Counted from the stretch's first letter, positions 8,578 through 17,980 are shown. The stretch is 64,000 nucleotides of DNA from Amycolatopsis coloradensis (GCF_001953865.1 NZ_MQUQ01000006.1:1-64000); one strand, 5' to 3'. The notes: generated from the sequence alone by a model not told the origin. Program-made: numbers and translations.

Positions 8578-10629
8578 CTAAGGCAGCGCTGTTCGGGTGT
8601 CGTCGAGTTCGGCGAGCAGGTCGCCGACCTTGTCGACGCGATCGAGGACGTCGTCGGCGGTGAACTCCAGCTGTGCGGAGCGGCGGCAGCCGTGGACCTC
8701 GTCCCAGGTGATCGGCGTGGACACCGTGGGGTGGTCGCGGCCACGCAGCGAGTATGGGGCGATCGTGGTTTTGGCGGGGTTGTTCTGAGACCAGTCGATG
8801 AACACCCGGCCTGTCCTCTGGGCTTTGGCCATCACCGCGGTCACCTGGTCCGGTGTTTCCCGTGCCAGGCGCTGGGCGAGTTTCTTGGCGTAAACCGACG
8901 GCGCCGCGGGGTCGTCGGTGGTGATGGCGCAGTAGAGCTGCATGCCTTTCGAGCCGGATGTTTTCGCCGACGGCGCGAGTCCGTCGTCGCTCAGGATGTC
9001 GTGGAGTCGTTCCGCGACGCGGCAGCAGTGCACGATCGAGGTTCCGGGTCCGGGGTCGAGGTCGAACACCAGCCGGTCCGGTGGCCGCCGGAGCCCGTCG
9101 CCAGCCACGGTCCATTGTGGAACATGGAGTTCGAGGGCGGCCAGGTTCGCCGCCCACACCAGGGCGCCGAGTTCCTCGAGCAGGGCGTAGGTGATCGCCC
9201 CGTTCGTGCCGCGGGAGCCGGAGCGGGCCAGGCGCACCGTGGGCAGCCAGGCCGGGGCTCCTTGGGGAACGTTCTTTTCGAAGAACTGCTCGCCGGTGAC
9301 ACCGTCGGGGAATCGGATGAACGTCACGGGCCGTCCGGCCAGGTGCGGTAACAGGACCGGGGCGATACGGGAGTAGTAGTTGATGACCTCGCCCTTGGTG
9401 AATCCGTCCGGATACAGGGTTTTGTCCAGATTGGACAGAGTGAGTTGGCGTTGTCCCGCCTGCACGGTGATCTTCGAGCCCAGTCCCACGGTCGCTGTCG
9501 GGCGCTCCTCGGCATCGGTCACGGGTGTCGCGATCGGTCGGCTGGCTGTTCGTGCCGAAGCGCCGTCGCGGGGTTCACGCTGCTGAGGCAGGAGAACCTC
9601 GACGGGTTGTCTGTCCGCGCGCAGCCCTCGCCAGGCGGTGTGGCGCAGACGACCCGCTCCGCGGGTGAACTGCCGAAACTCGACCTCGCCGACCAGGACC
9701 GGTTTCACCCAGTGTGCTCGCGCGGTGTCCTCGCGCGGCGGGGTGACAGCGAACGGGTGCTTCTGCCGTGTCAGCTCATCCAGCCGTGTCCGCAGCCGGG
9801 TGCGTTCGGCTTCGGTGAATCCCGTCCCGACGTCGCCGATGTAGACGAGATCGCCCGTGTCAGGGTCGTGGGCACCGAGCAGGAGCCCACCCATCCGGCC
9901 GGCGATCCGGCCCTGGCCGGGACGGTAGCCGCAGATGATGACCTCGGTGGTCTGGGTCAGCGGGTGCTTGAGCCAGGCGTCGCTGCGGCGGCCAGGGTCG
10001 TAGGCCGAGGTGCGGTGTTTGGCGACGAGGCCTTCATGCCCGCTGGCCACGACGTGCTCAAGCAAGTGCTGCGGGGTGCGGCGATCCGCGGCGAGTTCGG
10101 TGAAGGTGAACGCGCGCACCACCGAGATCCGGAAGGGGTCGGGCATCGGCAACTGGGTAAGCAGCCGCCGTCGCTCGTCATACGGCTCGCGCTGCAACTG
10201 CTCCGTACCCAGCTGCAGCAGGTCGAAGGCGAGAAATCGGACCGGGACGTCTTCGAAAGGCCTGCCGGGCCGGCCTGTGCTGTGGGTCTGGTAGCGGCCC
10301 CGGCGTTCCTGCAAAGCCCCGAAGTCGATCTGCCCGGCCTCGTTGTAGACGACGACCTCACCGTCCAGCACCGCGGCCCGTCCCTCCAGCACGTCGGTGA
10401 GCACGCCGGCGAGGTCGGCGAACTCCGCGGTGAAATCGATACCGTTACGGCTGGTCAATATCGTCGTACCGGCCGGGGCGATCCGCATGCACGCCCGATA
10501 GCCGTCGAGTTTGTACTCGTAGGCCCACTCCGGGCCCTCCCGCAGCCGACCACTGTCCGGTTTAGCCAGCATCGGCTTCACCCAGGCCGGAACATCGGCT
10601 CCATCCGAGTCGCTTGCCCGCCGCGCCAT
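8578..10629 (-). CDS. ligD: ATP-dependent DNA ligase LigD, ligase-polymerase fusion (683 aa)
   Basis: Residues ~15-330 are an ATP-dependent ligase: YEYKLDGYRACM contains the adenylated Lys (KxDG), and LDGEVVVY and EGLVAKHR are later nucleotidyltransferase motifs. Residues ~385-680 are the primase-like polymerase domain: NLDKTLYPDGFTKGEVINYY, VFDLDPGPGT (metal-binding DxD) and KTSGSKGMQLY. Such enzymes repair double-strand breaks by non-homologous end joining with Ku. The 3'-phosphoesterase domain is missing and no ku gene is adjacent. The ATG at 10629 has GGGAG 6 nt upstream. The 229 bp beyond its 3' end hold no gene. Confidence 0.92.
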   Translation of the reverse strand: MARRASDSDGADVPAWVKPMLAKPDSGRLREGPEWAYEYKLDGYRACMRIAPAGTTILTSRNGIDFTAEFADLAGVLTDVLEGRAAVLDGEVVVYNEAGQIDFGALQERRGRYQTHSTGRPGRPFEDVPVRFLAFDLLQLGTEQLQREPYDERRRLLTQLPMPDPFRISVVRAFTFTELAADRRTPQHLLEHVVASGHEGLVAKHRTSAYDPGRRSDAWLKHPLTQTTEVIICGYRPGQGRIAGRMGGLLLGAHDPDTGDLVYIGDVGTGFTEAERTRLRTRLDELTRQKHPFAVTPPREDTARAHWVKPVLVGEVEFRQFTRGAGRLRHTAWRGLRADRQPVEVLLPQQREPRDGASARTASRPIATPVTDAEERPTATVGLGSKITVQAGQRQLTLSNLDKTLYPDGFTKGEVINYYSRIAPVLLPHLAGRPVTFIRFPDGVTGEQFFEKNVPQGAPAWLPTVRLARSGSRGTNGAITYALLEELGALVWAANLAALELHVPQWTVAGDGLRRPPDRLVFDLDPGPGTSIVHCCRVAERLHDILSDDGLAPSAKTSGSKGMQLYCAITTDDPAAPSVYAKKLAQRLARETPDQVTAVMAKAQRTGRVFIDWSQNNPAKTTIAPYSLRGRDHPTVSTPITWDEVHGCRRSAQLEFTADDVLDRVDKVGDLLAELDDTRTALP

Positions 10630-11164
10630 CACCAGCTCCCGTCACCCGAGCCGACCAGGGCGAACCCACTCATCCGACGGCCTGCGACGACCGTAACCCG
10701 AACGGCCTAACAACGCGCGATATGCGCAGGTCGTAGCCGCTCAATCACCCATCAGAGACGAGGGCCCCCGGACGCGATCGGCGGCGAGGGAACAAATTTT
10801 GTCGTCCAGTGGAACCGTCAGGCGGCCACTATTCGGGCCCCAGAAGGGTGGCTGACGTACTGCGCGCCCCCGTCGGGCGAGCGCGTCGACCAGGACCACG
10901 GCACTTCAGCATCGAGTTCTTCCACGGCCCGGCATCGGACAGTGTTCCTGCTGGAAATCAACCCGCAACAACGTATCGAGGGAACCCAGAGGTGAAGTTA
11001 GTCAGCGGCAAGCGGTTTACCGCGTCTCACGATGGACATCCCCCAGTGGGTCGTTCGCCTGGGGTGCGCGATCCGGGCCCTGCCGGTTCAACAGCGAGCC
11101 GGCAGGGTCACAAACGTCTTCCCCGCCCGCAGCGCCTTTGCACACCACCTTCGCGTGAGGCTGA
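10630..11164. other. Spacer upstream of ligD with no recognisable gene
   Basis: About 535 bp between the ligD start and the end of the DUF6098 gene. One rightward frame is open across it but its product is Pro/Arg/Ser-rich without a domain or good ribosome-binding site. The ligD promoter must lie here but no consensus stands out. Confidence 0.5.
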
Positions 11165-11650
11165 TCAGCGTCGGTCCATCGGTCCCCACTCTCGGGACCC
11201 CTGCTCGTCGACGAGCTCACGGGCTTCGCGCAGCACCTCGTTCGCGACCCATGCCACCGGACGCTCGCACAGCACCAAGGGCTCGTTGTCCGGACCCCGG
11301 GCAACCTGGCGTCCCCGCAGCACCCACGGACGCACCCCGGGGCCGCGCAAATCGGGCAGATGCTGATAGTCGTAAAGACGGCGGGCCAGCCACAACCGCA
11401 CCGACCGCCCATTCCACCACGGCTCCAGGCGCAACGAATTGGCCGACAAGCCGGGCAGCCGTGTTCCGGTCAGCCCATCCCGGCTCGCCTGCTCGAACCC
11501 ATCACCCAGGTCCACCTCCGGCCCGCGCGACCACCGGACATAAAGCTCATCGCCGCCCTCGGACTCGAACAAGCCGACCAGCTCGTCCAGCGTGCGCACC
11601 GTAGGCAAACACCTTGTCGAAGAGGCTTCCACGATCGACAGTGTTGCCAC
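11165..11650 (-). CDS. DUF6098 family protein (up to 161 aa)
   Basis: The protein runs LPTVRTLDELVGLFESEGGD, YVRWSRGPEVDL, TGTRLPGLSANSLRLEPWW, then RLWLARRLYDYQHL, a conserved order I associate with the actinobacterial DUF6098 family. Function unknown; no signal peptide or membrane helix. The listed GTG start at 11650 has no Shine-Dalgarno, and a TTG about 15 codons downstream, just before PTVRTLDEL, may be the real start. Confidence 0.65.
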   Translation of the reverse strand: MATLSIVEASSTRCLPTVRTLDELVGLFESEGGDELYVRWSRGPEVDLGDGFEQASRDGLTGTRLPGLSANSLRLEPWWNGRSVRLWLARRLYDYQHLPDLRGPGVRPWVLRGRQVARGPDNEPLVLCERPVAWVANEVLREARELVDEQGSREWGPMDRR

Positions 11651-11789
11651 CGACGCGCGCGTCTAAACCGCCGGCAGGAACGATCACGGCGGAAGGCCGC
11701 AACCATGGCTCTCGCTAGCCAGCCGGTCCGCGAGCGTGCGTCACAGCCTTCTGCGCTTTCCGACTCGACCTTTCCCGGCGTGTGGGTGC

Positions 11790-12812
11790 TCAGATCTTGA
11801 CGGCACGCAGGATGTTCGTATGAGTACCGGGCTGCCTTCCGCCGGTCCCCACCGGTCGCAGGCCTGCCTCGGTGAACAAGGCGCCGAATTCCTTCTCGGT
11901 GCGGATGGCACCACCACACGCGAGCGTGCACAAGTCGCTCATCAGAGCCACCGGATCGGGTGTGGCGTCCCCCTCCGGAAGGACCATGTCGATCACGAAC
12001 AAGGTGCTGTCGGCACACATCGCCTGACGACAGGCGCGCAGGATACGGACGACGTCGTCGTCGCCCCAGTCGCAGAGCGCGCTCTTGACCAGGTAAGCAT
12101 CGCGTTCGGCGGGCAGCGGATCGGTGAAGAAGTCTCCGGCGATCAGCGTGCAACGATCGGCCACGCCCGCGTCCGCCAGTACGGCCTGAGTGTTCTCCAA
12201 GCCGGCCGGCTGGTCGAAGATGGCGCCGCTGAGCCCGGGGTTACCGTCCAGCAGTCCGGCCATCAGAACGCCGTTGCCGCCGCCTACGTCCACGATGTCA
12301 TGGATGCCCGCCAAGTCCAGCGCCTCGACAAGGCCTGGCACGTCTTGCCGCGCCACCTCCATATAGCACTGGTAGAACAGCGCCTGAGTGGTCGGATCGT
12401 CCGCCAGCCACGCATAGCTCGACTGGCCGAAAACGTGCTGCACAGCCGGTTGACCGGTGCGCACGGTGTGTTCGATGTTCCCGCAGGCACTCCACGTCGG
12501 TTCACCGGTCAACTGCAGGGCCAGATACTTCACCGAGCCTGGTGCGTCCGCGCGAAGCAGCTGTCCGGCCGGGGTGAGCTCGTAGGCGCCTTCTTCGTTC
12601 CTGATCACGAGTCGCACGAAAACGGCGCCACGGAGGAGGCGCCGCAACGACGGCTCGTGGCAATCGGTCAGCTTCACCAGTTCTTCCAGTGAGACCGGTC
12701 CCCCGGCGAGCTGGTCGGCCAGGTCGAGTGCCGCCATGGTGCGCACGATCTGTGCCGGGACGAAACCGAACACCATGTCCATCACGCGGGCCGTATCCTG
12801 GTGCGTCATCAT
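11790..12812 (-). CDS. O-methyltransferase, COMT/plant-like family 2 (340 aa)
   Basis: An N-terminal winged-helix dimerisation domain (LDLADQLAGGPVSLEELVKL) precedes a class I SAM fold: IVDVGGGNGVLMAGLL is motif I, and KSALCDWGDDDVVRILRACR the downstream motif of carminomycin/hydroxyneurosporene-type O-methyltransferases. The usual catalytic His in the H-D-W motif reads C-D-W here. It is the last gene of the leftward terpenoid operon, just after a P450, so it probably methylates a hydroxyl or carboxyl of the pathway product. ATG 12812 is preferred (AAAGG 5 nt upstream); an in-frame start at 12848 would overlap the P450. Confidence 0.85.
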   Translation of the reverse strand: MMTHQDTARVMDMVFGFVPAQIVRTMAALDLADQLAGGPVSLEELVKLTDCHEPSLRRLLRGAVFVRLVIRNEEGAYELTPAGQLLRADAPGSVKYLALQLTGEPTWSACGNIEHTVRTGQPAVQHVFGQSSYAWLADDPTTQALFYQCYMEVARQDVPGLVEALDLAGIHDIVDVGGGNGVLMAGLLDGNPGLSGAIFDQPAGLENTQAVLADAGVADRCTLIAGDFFTDPLPAERDAYLVKSALCDWGDDDVVRILRACRQAMCADSTLFVIDMVLPEGDATPDPVALMSDLCTLACGGAIRTEKEFGALFTEAGLRPVGTGGRQPGTHTNILRAVKI

Positions 12813-12841
12813 CCGTACCTTTCGAACAGGCCGGGGCATGG

Positions 12842-14074
12842 TCACCACGCCACCGGCAGCTCACGCAGGCCGCCGACAATCGGATTGTCATTCGACCGCA
12901 TCTGGTTCACGGGTATCGCGAGGCGCAACGTCGGGAACCTCTCGAACAGCTTGCCGAACACCGCCCGCAGTTCGCCGCGAGCGAGGCTCCGGCCGACGCA
13001 CAGATGCCTGCCGTGTCCGAAAGCCAGATGCGGGTTGGGTGTCCGGGTGATGTCGAACCGGTCCGGCTGGGGGAAGACGCGCGGGTCGTGGTTGGCCCCG
13101 ACGAAGTTGATCACTACGGCGTCCCCGGTCCGGATCGTCACGTCACCGATCTCGATGTCCGCACCTGCGTAGTGGGCGAGTGTGTCCCCACCGGTCATCC
13201 GGCGCCGGAGTATTTCCTCGACGGCGGACTCGAGCAGCGAGGGGTCACGTCGCAGAGCTTCCCGTTGATCCGGGTTGGCCAGCAGGTGCAGGGCGCCCCA
13301 CTGGATGACGTCGACCGTGGTCCCGTTCCCGGCGAACAGCAGGCCGCTCGCCATCGTGCTCGCCTCGGACATCGTCAGCGCACCGGACGTACACGCGGCA
13401 GCGAGATCCGACAGCACGTCCTGCGCCGGTTCGACTCGCTTGTGTTCCAGCAACTCCTCCATTCCGGCGAAGAGGTTCTCCATCGCCGCGCGGGAACACC
13501 GCGCGTCGGCCGGATCGGCGCCTTGCACCGACCACTTCAGGAATCGCTCGCGTTCGGCCTGCGGCACGCCGAGCAATTCGAAGATGACCAGTGTCGGCAG
13601 CGGGGCGGCCAGTGATTCGATCAGGTCCACCGGTGGGCCGTGCTCGGCCATCGCCGCCAGCAGATCGTCCGTCAGTCCTTCGATCCATGGCTTCAGTGCG
13701 GCCATACGCTTGGCCGAGAAGGATTTCGACAACAACACTCGCATCGCGGCCTCCTTGTCCAATTCGGACTGGTAGTCCTCGTATGCCCAGTCCGAACCAT
13801 CGACCAGGGCGGAGTTGGTGACCTTCGGGGCCTTCGCCGGCTCAGGGTGGGACCGAGTCAGCCGCGAGTCGGTGAAAAGCCGCTTCGCCTCGTCAAAGCG
13901 GGTGACCATCCACGCCTCGTCACCGACCATGGTCCGGAACCGGGACACCGGGCACGTGTTCTGCATCTGCCGCAAGGCGGGAGGGAGGTCGAGGACGCTC
14001 GGCTGGGTGAGGGGACCTGTCGGCGGGTCAGGCTCCTGGCCCAGGTCTTCTCCCGGCGAAGGATGCGTGGCCAC
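12842..14074 (-). CDS. Cytochrome P450, terpenoid cluster no. 1 (410 aa)
   Basis: Soluble bacterial P450. The haem loop FGHGRHLCVGRSLAR holds the axial Cys; the I-helix reads LLFAGNGTTVD, with Gly-Asn-Gly replacing the usual Gly-x-(D/E) before Thr-Thr; EILR is the K-helix ExxR. It also has the N-terminal TCPVSRF motif of CYP105/107-like families. GTG 14074 is chosen because it starts 4 nt after the stop of the prenyl synthase gene. Expected to hydroxylate the terpenoid skeleton using external ferredoxin. Confidence 0.9.
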   Translation of the reverse strand: MATHPSPGEDLGQEPDPPTGPLTQPSVLDLPPALRQMQNTCPVSRFRTMVGDEAWMVTRFDEAKRLFTDSRLTRSHPEPAKAPKVTNSALVDGSDWAYEDYQSELDKEAAMRVLLSKSFSAKRMAALKPWIEGLTDDLLAAMAEHGPPVDLIESLAAPLPTLVIFELLGVPQAERERFLKWSVQGADPADARCSRAAMENLFAGMEELLEHKRVEPAQDVLSDLAAACTSGALTMSEASTMASGLLFAGNGTTVDVIQWGALHLLANPDQREALRRDPSLLESAVEEILRRRMTGGDTLAHYAGADIEIGDVTIRTGDAVVINFVGANHDPRVFPQPDRFDITRTPNPHLAFGHGRHLCVGRSLARGELRAVFGKLFERFPTLRLAIPVNQMRSNDNPIVGGLRELPVAW

Positions 14075-14078
14075 GAGT

Positions 14079-15125
14079 TCAGCGGTCTCTGTCGATGGCC
14101 GCCTGCGCGAAGCCGCACAACCGGCCACGGCTGGCGGTGACCGGCAACCCGTTCACTGTGGCAATAGCGTTCTCCGAATACTCCCTGGCCAGTCCACTGG
14201 CGGCGGCCAGTGCGCCGGTACGGTCCAAAATGGTCACGAGCATGTCTCTTCTGATGGCCGGATCTCCGTCGCCGACTAGCATTTCCGTGATGTCCGCGCG
14301 GTCGTCAGGTGTGCCGGTCTGGTAGGCCAGGATCACCGGCAACGTCACCCGGCCGTTGCGGATGTCGCTGGTGTCGGGTTTGCCCATCACGCCGGTTTTC
14401 CGCGTGTACGACATCACATCGTCGTGGATCTGGAAGGCGCACCCCAGGTTCTCGGCATAGGCGCCCAAGGTCCGCACCATCGTCTCGTCGCCACCGGCCA
14501 GGAGCGCTCCGCACTCGCACGCGCTCTTGAACAGCGTGGCCGTCTTCAGTCTCACCACGGTCAGGTAGGTACCGAGGTCGAAGTCCATCCGTTCACACAG
14601 TTCCGCCTCGAGGCTCTGACCACGGCACAGGTCGATACCGCACCGGGCGACCACGTCGAGCGCCGCCACGATCCGGTCGGCCCGAGCGCCCGTGCCGCGG
14701 CATTCGGCCAGTCCTGCGAACAGGTCGAAGATCAGCGCGTCCCCGGTGACGATCGCGTTGTCCGCGCCGAACTTGTACTGCACCGAAGGCCGGCCGCGGC
14801 GCAGGTCGTCGTTGTCGATGATGTCGTCGTGCACCAGGCTCGCCACGTGCCCGCATTCCGCGCCGATCGCCGCGGGCAGGACCACCTCGGCGTCACCGCC
14901 GACGGCCAGTGCCGATTCCAGCAGCAGGATCGGCCGGAACAGCTTGCCGGACGGCACGAGCGCGTGCACGCACATCTCGCCGAGCAGGCTCGTCTCGGCC
15001 TGCCAGCGCTTTGCCAGCCGGTCACTGATCCTTTCGACCAGCAGAGCGGGCGTACCGGCACCCGGTGACCAGTCCGGGGACTCCGCGCCGCTCGCCGTCT
15101 CGTCCACCGTCACATAACCGGTCAT
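14079..15125 (-). CDS. Polyprenyl (geranylgeranyl or longer) diphosphate synthase (348 aa)
   Basis: Trans-isoprenyl synthase. The first aspartate-rich motif is DDIID at residues 100-104; the second region reads QIHDDVMSY with D235-D236 and Ser239 in place of the usual last Asp; GKPDTSDIRNGR follows. Small residues Ala95 and Ser96 at positions -5 and -4 before the first motif, rather than aromatics, suggest C20 or longer chains, but length cannot be fixed. The ATG at 15125 overlaps the stop of the radical SAM gene (ATGA). It supplies the prenyl chain for the adjacent cyclase and UbiA enzyme. Confidence 0.92.
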   Translation of the reverse strand: MTGYVTVDETASGAESPDWSPGAGTPALLVERISDRLAKRWQAETSLLGEMCVHALVPSGKLFRPILLLESALAVGGDAEVVLPAAIGAECGHVASLVHDDIIDNDDLRRGRPSVQYKFGADNAIVTGDALIFDLFAGLAECRGTGARADRIVAALDVVARCGIDLCRGQSLEAELCERMDFDLGTYLTVVRLKTATLFKSACECGALLAGGDETMVRTLGAYAENLGCAFQIHDDVMSYTRKTGVMGKPDTSDIRNGRVTLPVILAYQTGTPDDRADITEMLVGDGDPAIRRDMLVTILDRTGALAAASGLAREYSENAIATVNGLPVTASRGRLCGFAQAAIDRDR

Positions 15126-17095
15126 CGTTTCCCTCCCTGCTGGGTACGACCGGACAGCCGCCCGCGTCGCGGTCGTACCAGCTGTGTTTCGAGCCGTCCC
15201 ATGTAGTAGATGATTTCCTCGTGATTGGTGGACGGGAGGAAGCGGTCAGCGCCGACCTTGTAGTAGACGGAGCTGACCGTCTCGGTGAGCAGTTGTTCGC
15301 AGGGCTCCTCGCGGAGCAACGCCAGCGTGAAAGCCGGCACGTCGAACCCGTTCCAGATGTCACGCCACACGTAATATCCGTCGCCGTCGATCTGCACTTC
15401 GGGCAGTGTCTCGTTGGCGAACCTGGTCGAGGGGTCGCGGCCCGGGATGGTGTAGGCGGGCAGGGTGAGCAGGTCGAACCGGAAGATGGTGTCCACAATA
15501 GAACGTACACTCTCGGGCACGAGCGGTATCACCGACTCGTCCCACCAGCGACACAGCATGTCCTTGGCCTCGTCGCTGCCGTAAAGCCGGGTCATCACGG
15601 GAGCCAGCACATCGGAATCGGTGAACGAGTTGACCATTCCGGCGCGGAACGGTTCCGTGCCCGGGTGCGCGTCGTTCTCGAAGAAGTCCATCAGTGACCG
15701 GATCAGCTCGGACTGGGTGATCCCGCCAAGGGTGCGCATCGGGCCCCAGAGATAGCGGAAAACCGGGTTCTCGGCGATCAGCCGCGAAACGAAGATGAAC
15801 CGGTGCATGTACTGGTTGTCCCGCGGCGACATCGTGTCGTGTGAAAGCAGGTACTCGAAGTCGTCGGTGTTGCCGCGCACGGTCACCAGCCCGAACCGTT
15901 TGCGATCGGTATGGTAGGTGGTGTTCGGCAGGATCAGCATCGGGTACACCGCGACCCGCGATACGTGATTGGCCAACCGGTCGTAGCCCTTCATGAAGGT
16001 CTCGACCGTCTCGCCGGGAGCGCCCCAGATCAGCTCGGCGTAACAGTCCAAGCCTTCTTTGCCGAGCCATTCCGCCAGGCTCTCCCAGTCGTTGACCTTC
16101 ATATTGCGCCGAGCCATCAGGTCCAGCGTGTCGTCGTCCAGTGTCTGCAGCGCGAGGGTGAACGAGCTGTGCAGGCCCGCGTCCTTCATCAGCTTGACGA
16201 TCTTGTGGAACGTCGCGGACTTGTTCTTCGCCCAGGAAGCCTCGATGCTCCGCGGATGGCCGTACTTCTCGCGCATCGCGATGACGTCCTCGACGAACTC
16301 GAGATCGCTCGGCATCATCCCGAAGTTGGCGTCGCATAACACCAGCGTGTGCACTTTGTGCTGAGCGAAGAGTTCGATCTCCCCACGCAACCGCTCACGG
16401 GAGAACCTACGCACCTGCTGTCCCACGGCGCCGCCCCAGTAACAGAAGGAGCATTTGTAAGGACAGCCGCGGTTGGTCTCCAGCAGTGCGACGTCGTAGG
16501 GGAACCTGCCGTCCTTGTCCGTCAACGGAATCGCGCCGGTGAGGAACGGCGACGGGATCTCGTCGAGGTTTTCGATCCGCTGTCTGTCCTTTGTGGTCAC
16601 CACTTCACCGGCGTCATTCCGGAACGAGATGCCGTCGATGCCGTGCAGCGACCGCACCGATTCCTGGTCAAGGCGGGCCAGTAGCAGATCCCGGAAGGTG
16701 AACTCGCCCTCGCCGTTGACCACGACATCCACAGAGGGATGCATGCCGAACACTCGCTTGGCCTGCTGGGAGACGTGGTTGCCACCGAAGACCGCCCAGC
16801 CGTCCGGGTTGATCTGTTTGAACGTCTCGGTCAGCGCGGCGAATTCCTGATAGTTCCAGCCGAGCACGGAGAACGCCACTACGTCCGGTGCGCCGGTGGC
16901 GAACAGTTCGTTGGCCATGCCGAACAGCGTGGCACCGCCGTCGAAGTTGTGGATTTCGATCTCCATGGCGGCCGCGATGCGTTCGTCCCGCAGCGCGGTC
17001 GCCTTCAGATAGCCGGAGGCCAGTGGCATCGATTCGAGCGACATCGCCCAGACACCCTGCTGCACCAGCCAGACTCGAAGCGGCCGTTCCCTCAT
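15122..17095 (-). CDS. Cobalamin-binding-type radical SAM enzyme (657 aa)
   Basis: N-terminal ~150 residues resemble a B12-binding Rossmann domain (GWAVFGGNHVSQQA, VDVVVNGEGEFTF) without a DxHxxG motif, as in many class B radical SAM methylases. The [4Fe-4S] motif is CPYKCSFC with C211, C215 and C218. A ~200-residue C-terminal extension follows. Related enzymes transfer methyl groups to unactivated carbons or catalyse other rearrangements. ATG 17095 has AAGGGGG upstream; ATG 17122 is an alternative. It is placed between a methyltransferase and the prenyl synthase, overlapping the latter, so its substrate is probably the terpenoid or its partner moiety. Confidence 0.88.
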   Translation of the reverse strand: MRERPLRVWLVQQGVWAMSLESMPLASGYLKATALRDERIAAAMEIEIHNFDGGATLFGMANELFATGAPDVVAFSVLGWNYQEFAALTETFKQINPDGWAVFGGNHVSQQAKRVFGMHPSVDVVVNGEGEFTFRDLLLARLDQESVRSLHGIDGISFRNDAGEVVTTKDRQRIENLDEIPSPFLTGAIPLTDKDGRFPYDVALLETNRGCPYKCSFCYWGGAVGQQVRRFSRERLRGEIELFAQHKVHTLVLCDANFGMMPSDLEFVEDVIAMREKYGHPRSIEASWAKNKSATFHKIVKLMKDAGLHSSFTLALQTLDDDTLDLMARRNMKVNDWESLAEWLGKEGLDCYAELIWGAPGETVETFMKGYDRLANHVSRVAVYPMLILPNTTYHTDRKRFGLVTVRGNTDDFEYLLSHDTMSPRDNQYMHRFIFVSRLIAENPVFRYLWGPMRTLGGITQSELIRSLMDFFENDAHPGTEPFRAGMVNSFTDSDVLAPVMTRLYGSDEAKDMLCRWWDESVIPLVPESVRSIVDTIFRFDLLTLPAYTIPGRDPSTRFANETLPEVQIDGDGYYVWRDIWNGFDVPAFTLALLREEPCEQLLTETVSSVYYKVGADRFLPSTNHEEIIYYMGRLETQLVRPRRGRLSGRTQQGGKR

Positions 17096-17129
17096 TGGTG
17101 ATACCCCCTTGTGCCGGTTCATGGTCCCG

Positions 17130-17882
17130 TTACCGGGGGCTCAACTCCAGCAAGTGCAGGTGCCATGCCGCGTGCTGTCCGCCCTCTCCGCCGACCAGGT
17201 CCGCGGGGAACGCGTCGGCCAGCGCGTCGGGGATCTCCGACATCTCGATCTTCTTGAGTACGTCGAGTTCGTAGCCGGTCTCCTCGGCCAGGTCGCCGAC
17301 CAGTGCCGGGTTGCCCAGCGCCTCACCGAACCACAGGTAGGCCCGGCCCCGCGTGGTCAGCAGCTCGCGGCCTTCGGAAAGGAACCGGCGCATCTTGGCG
17401 TACTCCGGGTCGAACATCGTCTCGTGCCAGATCGAGGTGTCCACCCGGTCTTCCGGCGCGTTCAAGAACGGCGGATTCCAGTAGAGCCCATCGAATCGCT
17501 CGTCCGGCCCGACCGCCGAATACAGGTCGCTTTCCCTGGCGGTGACCCGGTCGGCGACACCATGCCGCTCGGCGTTCATCCCGGTATTCCGGACGGCCGC
17601 CGGGTTGATGTCCAGCCCGATCACCCGCTCGACCCCAGCACGTGCCGCGAGCACCGACATGATGCCGGTGCCGCATCCCATCTCCAGAAATGAGGACATA
17701 CTCGCGAACGGAATCAGGTCGGCGAACAGCTCGCCGCCAGGAGAATAGGATGGCGGCCAGACGTCATCGAGCAGATCCCACTCCAGGCCGACCAATTCGA
17801 ACACATCCGGCCTGCCCGAATCCGAATGGTACTTGTCGATGATGTTCTGACCGATGAGCAGCTCGAAATCTCGCGTTTCCAT
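17130..17882 (-). CDS. Class I SAM methyltransferase with NPPF motif (250 aa)
   Basis: FLEMGCGTGIMSVLAARAG (about residues 65-83) is SAM motif I and GLDINPAAV motif II. YWNPPFL places N-P-P-F at residues 136-139; this motif is typical of methyltransferases acting on planar nitrogens (PrmC/HemK, nucleic-acid amino groups), so N-methylation is possible. There is no PrmC helical N-domain for release factors, so a biosynthetic role is more likely. ATG 17882 or 17900 could start it; the leftward frame stays open much farther upstream but that part overlaps the monooxygenase gene and is not protein-like. 34 nt separate it from the radical SAM gene. Confidence 0.8.
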   Translation of the reverse strand: METRDFELLIGQNIIDKYHSDSGRPDVFELVGLEWDLLDDVWPPSYSPGGELFADLIPFASMSSFLEMGCGTGIMSVLAARAGVERVIGLDINPAAVRNTGMNAERHGVADRVTARESDLYSAVGPDERFDGLYWNPPFLNAPEDRVDTSIWHETMFDPEYAKMRRFLSEGRELLTTRGRAYLWFGEALGNPALVGDLAEETGYELDVLKKIEMSEIPDALADAFPADLVGGEGGQHAAWHLHLLELSPR

Positions 17883-17980
17883 ACTGTCCCGTCTTCGCAT
17901 CGGAATTTTCCGACCGGCACGGCGATTCAAACAGTCCTGCGGAAAAGGCGCAATATCGCGGGCGCGAACGCCGGGCCCGA

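Noticed and set aside
9445..10710. Long rightward open frame (421 codons) across ligD
   Set aside because: Antisense to a gene with clear ligase and polymerase motifs; its product is Arg/Gly/Val-rich without any domain, a high-GC shadow frame.
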